Below, piece after piece: positions 50,616 to 64,000 of a DNA stretch of 64,000 nucleotides. The stretch's first letter is position 1; each line of letters starts with the position of its first letter. A program made the position numbers and the translations under genes. Origin of the DNA: Pempheris klunzingeri (lineage: Eukaryota; Chordata; Actinopteri; Acropomatiformes; Pempheridae); contig NC_092032.1 of assembly GCF_042242105.1 (NCBI RefSeq), positions 6,056,415 to 6,120,414 of the forward strand. The letters are read 5' to 3'. The notes beneath the pieces were generated by a model. It searched no databases. It was not told where the DNA came from and saw only the letters and a list, made by a program, of their open reading frames with translations.

Positions 50616-51853
50616 TTGAATAGGAGGGTCTTTATTAGTGAGCCTGATACACTTTCTGTACATTAACACTAAGGCAAATTACCCATTTCAGTTAAAGCGC
50701 TACAGCTGGTACATGACAGGATACATCAGACATGTATGGCTTTCATTGTACTATATAAAGACAATTAAACATATCACAACGGAAAAAGTCAAATGCCAGT
50801 AAACACTACTGTATCTAGTTTCTACGGGAACAGCATGTATATATGAGTCAGGGGCCAGTTTCAATAAAATAAAACCTGGACTAAATCTAAAAGTTCCCAT
50901 ATCTTGGTAATATCTTTGGCAATCCTCTGTCTGGGTCTTGTTGGTATTTGTCAAGGGAACTGCCCCACCAATCTATAAGGAAGGCAAAGTAACCAAACGT
51001 AACTGGCACAATGGTAGAGCACAGTACACTTACTGAGTGATGAGACACAATACAAACAAATATATAATGAGACTAATTGGTATGAGTATAAGTATGACAA
51101 GATTTCAAATCAATACTTGAAGGTATACATAGCTCTGGGTTTACAGGCCTTTAGAACACACATATGGTTTGGCATTTTCGCAACCTAGCAAATTCTTAGA
51201 AGAACATGGCGGTATAATAGAAGTGCATAGGCAGCATGTGCAACACTAGCTATTCATGCACATACATGTGCCAGAAGCACAAAGCTACTTGTCAACATGT
51301 ACATAATTATTTTACTAGTGGTGCTGCAGCTATTTCTCTGAGCCATCAAACAAGTCATAAAAATGAACTGCACTCGCATAAAAAAAAAAAAACAGCATAA
51401 AAATATAATTTTGCATATCTTTGATTATGTATGTTTGAGTGCTGCTACAGAAACAATGAATGCTTGCATCCTTGTGCTGCATCTTGAATACTTTTTTCAG
51501 CTATTATAAAAAGAGTGCGATTCCCTGTAAGTCAACTTTAAACCAAAAAAGGAATGATTATGTTGCAGTAGCACCAAATAACAGCTAAAATGAGCACACG
51601 TGGACGTTAATATCTAACAACACATAAGATCTGCTTTGACACAGGATGCAGGTCGGTCAATAAAGTGGCGTGCTTGCGTACGATGGATTGTGTGCAGTTG
51701 GAGTGCCGGTCTCAGGCTAAGCTGCATATTTCGTTGATGTTGGTGAAATAAAAAGGCTTACCGTTACAGTTAGGAAAGAGTTAGGAAAGTGGACGCTTGT
51801 CCATTTGTGCAATGAGATGAAGCTGCTATGTGGCTGGTTTCTTCCTCGTGGCA
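50616..51853 (-). other. cpne3: cpne3-like 3' UTR, long form (probable)
   Basis: Follows the distal stop at 51854 and runs to a minus-strand AATAAA at 50631-50636. AT-rich and without repeats other than a short A-run (51381-51392). The end is inferred from the signal. Confidence 0.55.
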
Positions 51854-58889
<7,036 letters not shown>

Positions 58890-59600
58890 GACTGACTGAA
58901 GAAACAACAGAGGCAGAGAGGAACATTACTGTGTAAACCAAGCATATTTAAATGCATTACTCAGGCTTCGCATTATTGACTGTGTACAACACGGAACTGC
59001 GTTGGCTCTGAAAGGTGGACACTTGTTATTTCTGGGTACAACAGTTGCACTAATGCTACTAAAGCGTTAATCGTGTTTAATAGAGGCGGACGAGGGGTTT
59101 GTTTTAGACGGCTGTACCTGCCTCAACTACATCCGATATAGACTTTAACGTTGGTTAACAGTTAGCTTGACACATTTGCACAAAAGCCTCAGTCAGGCTC
59201 GACCTGCTGAAGCATTAACTGTCTCATGGAAACAGTGACAACATGAGTTCAGCAGTAATGAAGTCCAGGCGGCGGGGATAAAAGCTGCTGCTCAACAGTA
59301 CAGTACGTTACAGCACAGCACAGCGGCTAACGCTAGCAGGCTAACGGCGCTAATGAATGCTACGCTAGCACACTTTAGCTGCTTTACCGCGTTATTAAGT
59401 AACAGAATTAGGTGCTAAATCAAGTCCAAACTTACATTTCAAAGTATACGAGGCGCTGCGGGACTCACAGGAGGAATATAGCGTTGTTAGGCGAAGCTGG
59501 TGGTGTTGAGCTTGAAGTTACCACTCAGCAGGCTGGAGCCGCCCTTCCGAAGGTGGAGTTTTGGCTGCTTGATCTAATCACAGCCAGGGGGCTCTGACCA
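58890..59600 (-). promoter_or_regulatory. cpne3: copine gene 1 5' UTR and probable promoter
   Basis: The acceptor CTTCAG lies six bases before the ATG, so the 5' UTR is spliced. A matching donor (GAAAT before GTAAGT on the minus strand) is at 59436, making about 59436-59560 the likely non-coding first exon. The CpG content rises around 59100-59600. The transcription start was not located. Confidence 0.45.
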
Positions 59601-60199
59601 GACTCGGTCTGTGAGTTCAGCCCTCAACATGCCGCAGTCACACCCACCAAGAGCGAAACTTCGACAACATGATAACAACCAGGTCTCAAACCACTTCCTC
59701 TACACCCACCGCCCTATTTTGGGTTTTATTTTGAAGTGCTCACCGGAAGAGTGGGTATTGAGGTATGTGTTAGACTGTGTGAAGCAGCGTTTCCCATGTG
59801 CTTCTTACTTTATTTACAACCATTTCAAAGTATTATAGAAAATATATCTCATTCTATAACTCTTTAAAGAGTAACAAATGTGCATAAGAATAAAGTATGC
59901 AGTAAAATATACTCATTTCAGTTTTAAAGCTACAATAGACAATGAATATCAATATATATGAATGTTATTAATTAATATTTTCTTATTATAATTTTGTTTG
60001 ATATAAATAGCATGTCATTCAGTGAAGAGTCCCTGATAAAAAAAAAAAACCTGAGCTGGTCTGAATCAAACAACCCGATCAGGGTTAGTACATTAACCAG
60101 CCAGTCACAGTGCAGTGAATGTATGTATGTATGTACTGGGTCTGACTTTTATGATGCACACACACACTTCAAGAATGCATAAAAATGGTTGTGAGAACG
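59601..60199. other. short spacer between the tandem copines
   Basis: About 0.6 kb, AT-rich, with a short ATGT repeat (60118-60135). The two genes are closely packed head to tail. Confidence 0.5.
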
Positions 60200-61364
60200 A
60201 ATCACTCCTTTGTGAAAACACATGTAGTATTTCTTTAATGTCATGGCATGAAGGCAGTAGCAGTAACATAAAAAAAACTTGAATGAATCTAAAGATCTAA
60301 TAATTTGACATATATTGAAGTAGAAGCTGGTAATTGTGTGGGTTACATCAGATTTTCTCTCTACAGCATTGCAAACGATATTAACATAAAGTAATAATAA
60401 AATCAAAGTGCAGGACTTAGTATGTTACATAAGGCAAGACCACAGTGATCAGTGGAAACAACTTTTCTATAAATACGCACTTGTGCGAAATGTGTTCATT
60501 TCCTTAACAGTCAGTACAGTGAGAGGTTTTACAACTTCCGTTTAAGACATGCGTGTTATCAAAGGAAGCTTGTGGTCACTGATGATAGTTGTTCTTAGCG
60601 TTTCTCTGTTTACCGCTCATACGGAAGCACCAAATAGTATGTGAAATCACAATTGAACAGAATAACACAATAAAAATGAACTGACTTAAGTACAAAACTG
60701 CATCAAGGACACGACATAATTTGTTTCTGTAGTCTAAAATCTACAAAAGGCATTCATTTAAACAAACTCACTAATCCATTCTGCGTGGATTCATTATGTA
60801 AACATGGCTGAATTGTACCTGGTGCATCCAAAGCTTTAGAAAAAGGAGACAAAGCAACAGACAAGTGGTCATTGAAATGTGGTACTGAGGGGAACATCAG
60901 CAGTGACGTGGAGAGCACATTAAGTCCTCCGACCCTTTCATGCGGACAATCTGACAGACAATCTGACAGACTGATGAGATGACGAATATTAGCTGCCTCA
61001 GTTTTTCCACAAAAAAACAAAGATATTGTGTAAATTCACACTCGTTTCAATTACTGATTTAGGCTGTGCAGATTAATAAAATAAGAAATGACTTGTATTC
61101 TTAACAATCCTGGCACTTGAGTCACATACAGTCACATGTAAACATTAAATACATTTAAATGTAAGGAAAAGCTTGAGAATATCTGTGTAATATGGCTTTC
61201 TACTATTGGTATTTACAAATCATAACATGGCGGGATGCTGCATGCTAATATGGCAATAGAAGTGCTTGGGTTATTAGTAATACACTTTATAGAGAAAGGG
61301 ACATCTAATACACAGTGAGCGTCTGGGCACTTAGAGTTGGCATACTGAGGAGAGAAGTCGGCCC
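60200..61364 (-). other. second copine 3' UTR (probable)
   Basis: Follows the distal stop at 61365. The only poly(A)-like signal seen near a plausible end is a minus-strand ATTAAA at 60233-60238. No repeat or gene was recognised. Confidence 0.4.

Positions 61365-64000
<2,636 letters not shown>

Overview
The window is vertebrate nuclear DNA, almost certainly from a ray-finned (teleost) fish. It has spliced protein genes with GT-AG introns, many CA/GT and CT microsatellites, and remnants of fish-type hAT, Tc1 and LINE elements. There are no bacterial-style operons, rRNA genes or CRISPR arrays. Genes were built by joining exons whose splice phases agree and whose joined products match known vertebrate families.

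Layout: (1) 1-19379, plus strand: the last six coding exons of adarb2, an ADAR-family adenosine deaminase related to mammalian ADAR3. The upstream exons with the dsRNA-binding domains lie outside the window. The 3' UTR probably ends near 22245. (2) 26740-43077, minus strand: a complete wdr37 with 13 coding exons and 500 aa. Its introns carry two hAT-type MITEs, an internally deleted hAT element with an 8-bp target duplication, and a Tc1-like fragment. (3) 45438-48514, plus strand: a complete idi1 (isopentenyl-diphosphate delta-isomerase) with 6 coding exons. It has two in-frame starts, giving 288 or 227 aa. (4) 49205-50080: a decayed LINE. (5) 51854-58889, minus strand: a complete copine gene resembling CPNE3. 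(6) 61365 to beyond 64000, minus strand: the 3' half of a second copine, head-to-tail with the first.

The block adarb2 > < wdr37 < > idi1 keeps the order and relative orientation of human 10p15.3. The copine pair replaces what follows IDI1 in mammals. The genes do not form one pathway: they cover RNA editing/dsRNA binding (adarb2), a PACS-protein partner (wdr37), isoprenoid synthesis (idi1) and calcium-dependent membrane binding (copines).

The most unusual signals are these. Both tandem copines carry two alternative terminal coding exons, one with a CPNE3-like tail and one with a CPNE1-like tail. A 198-bp tract, identical but for one base and including intron sequence, is shared by the two copines and suggests recent gene conversion. 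wdr37 exon 10 sits between complementary UG and CA repeats placed right at its splice sites. The first copine has a probable GC-AG intron.
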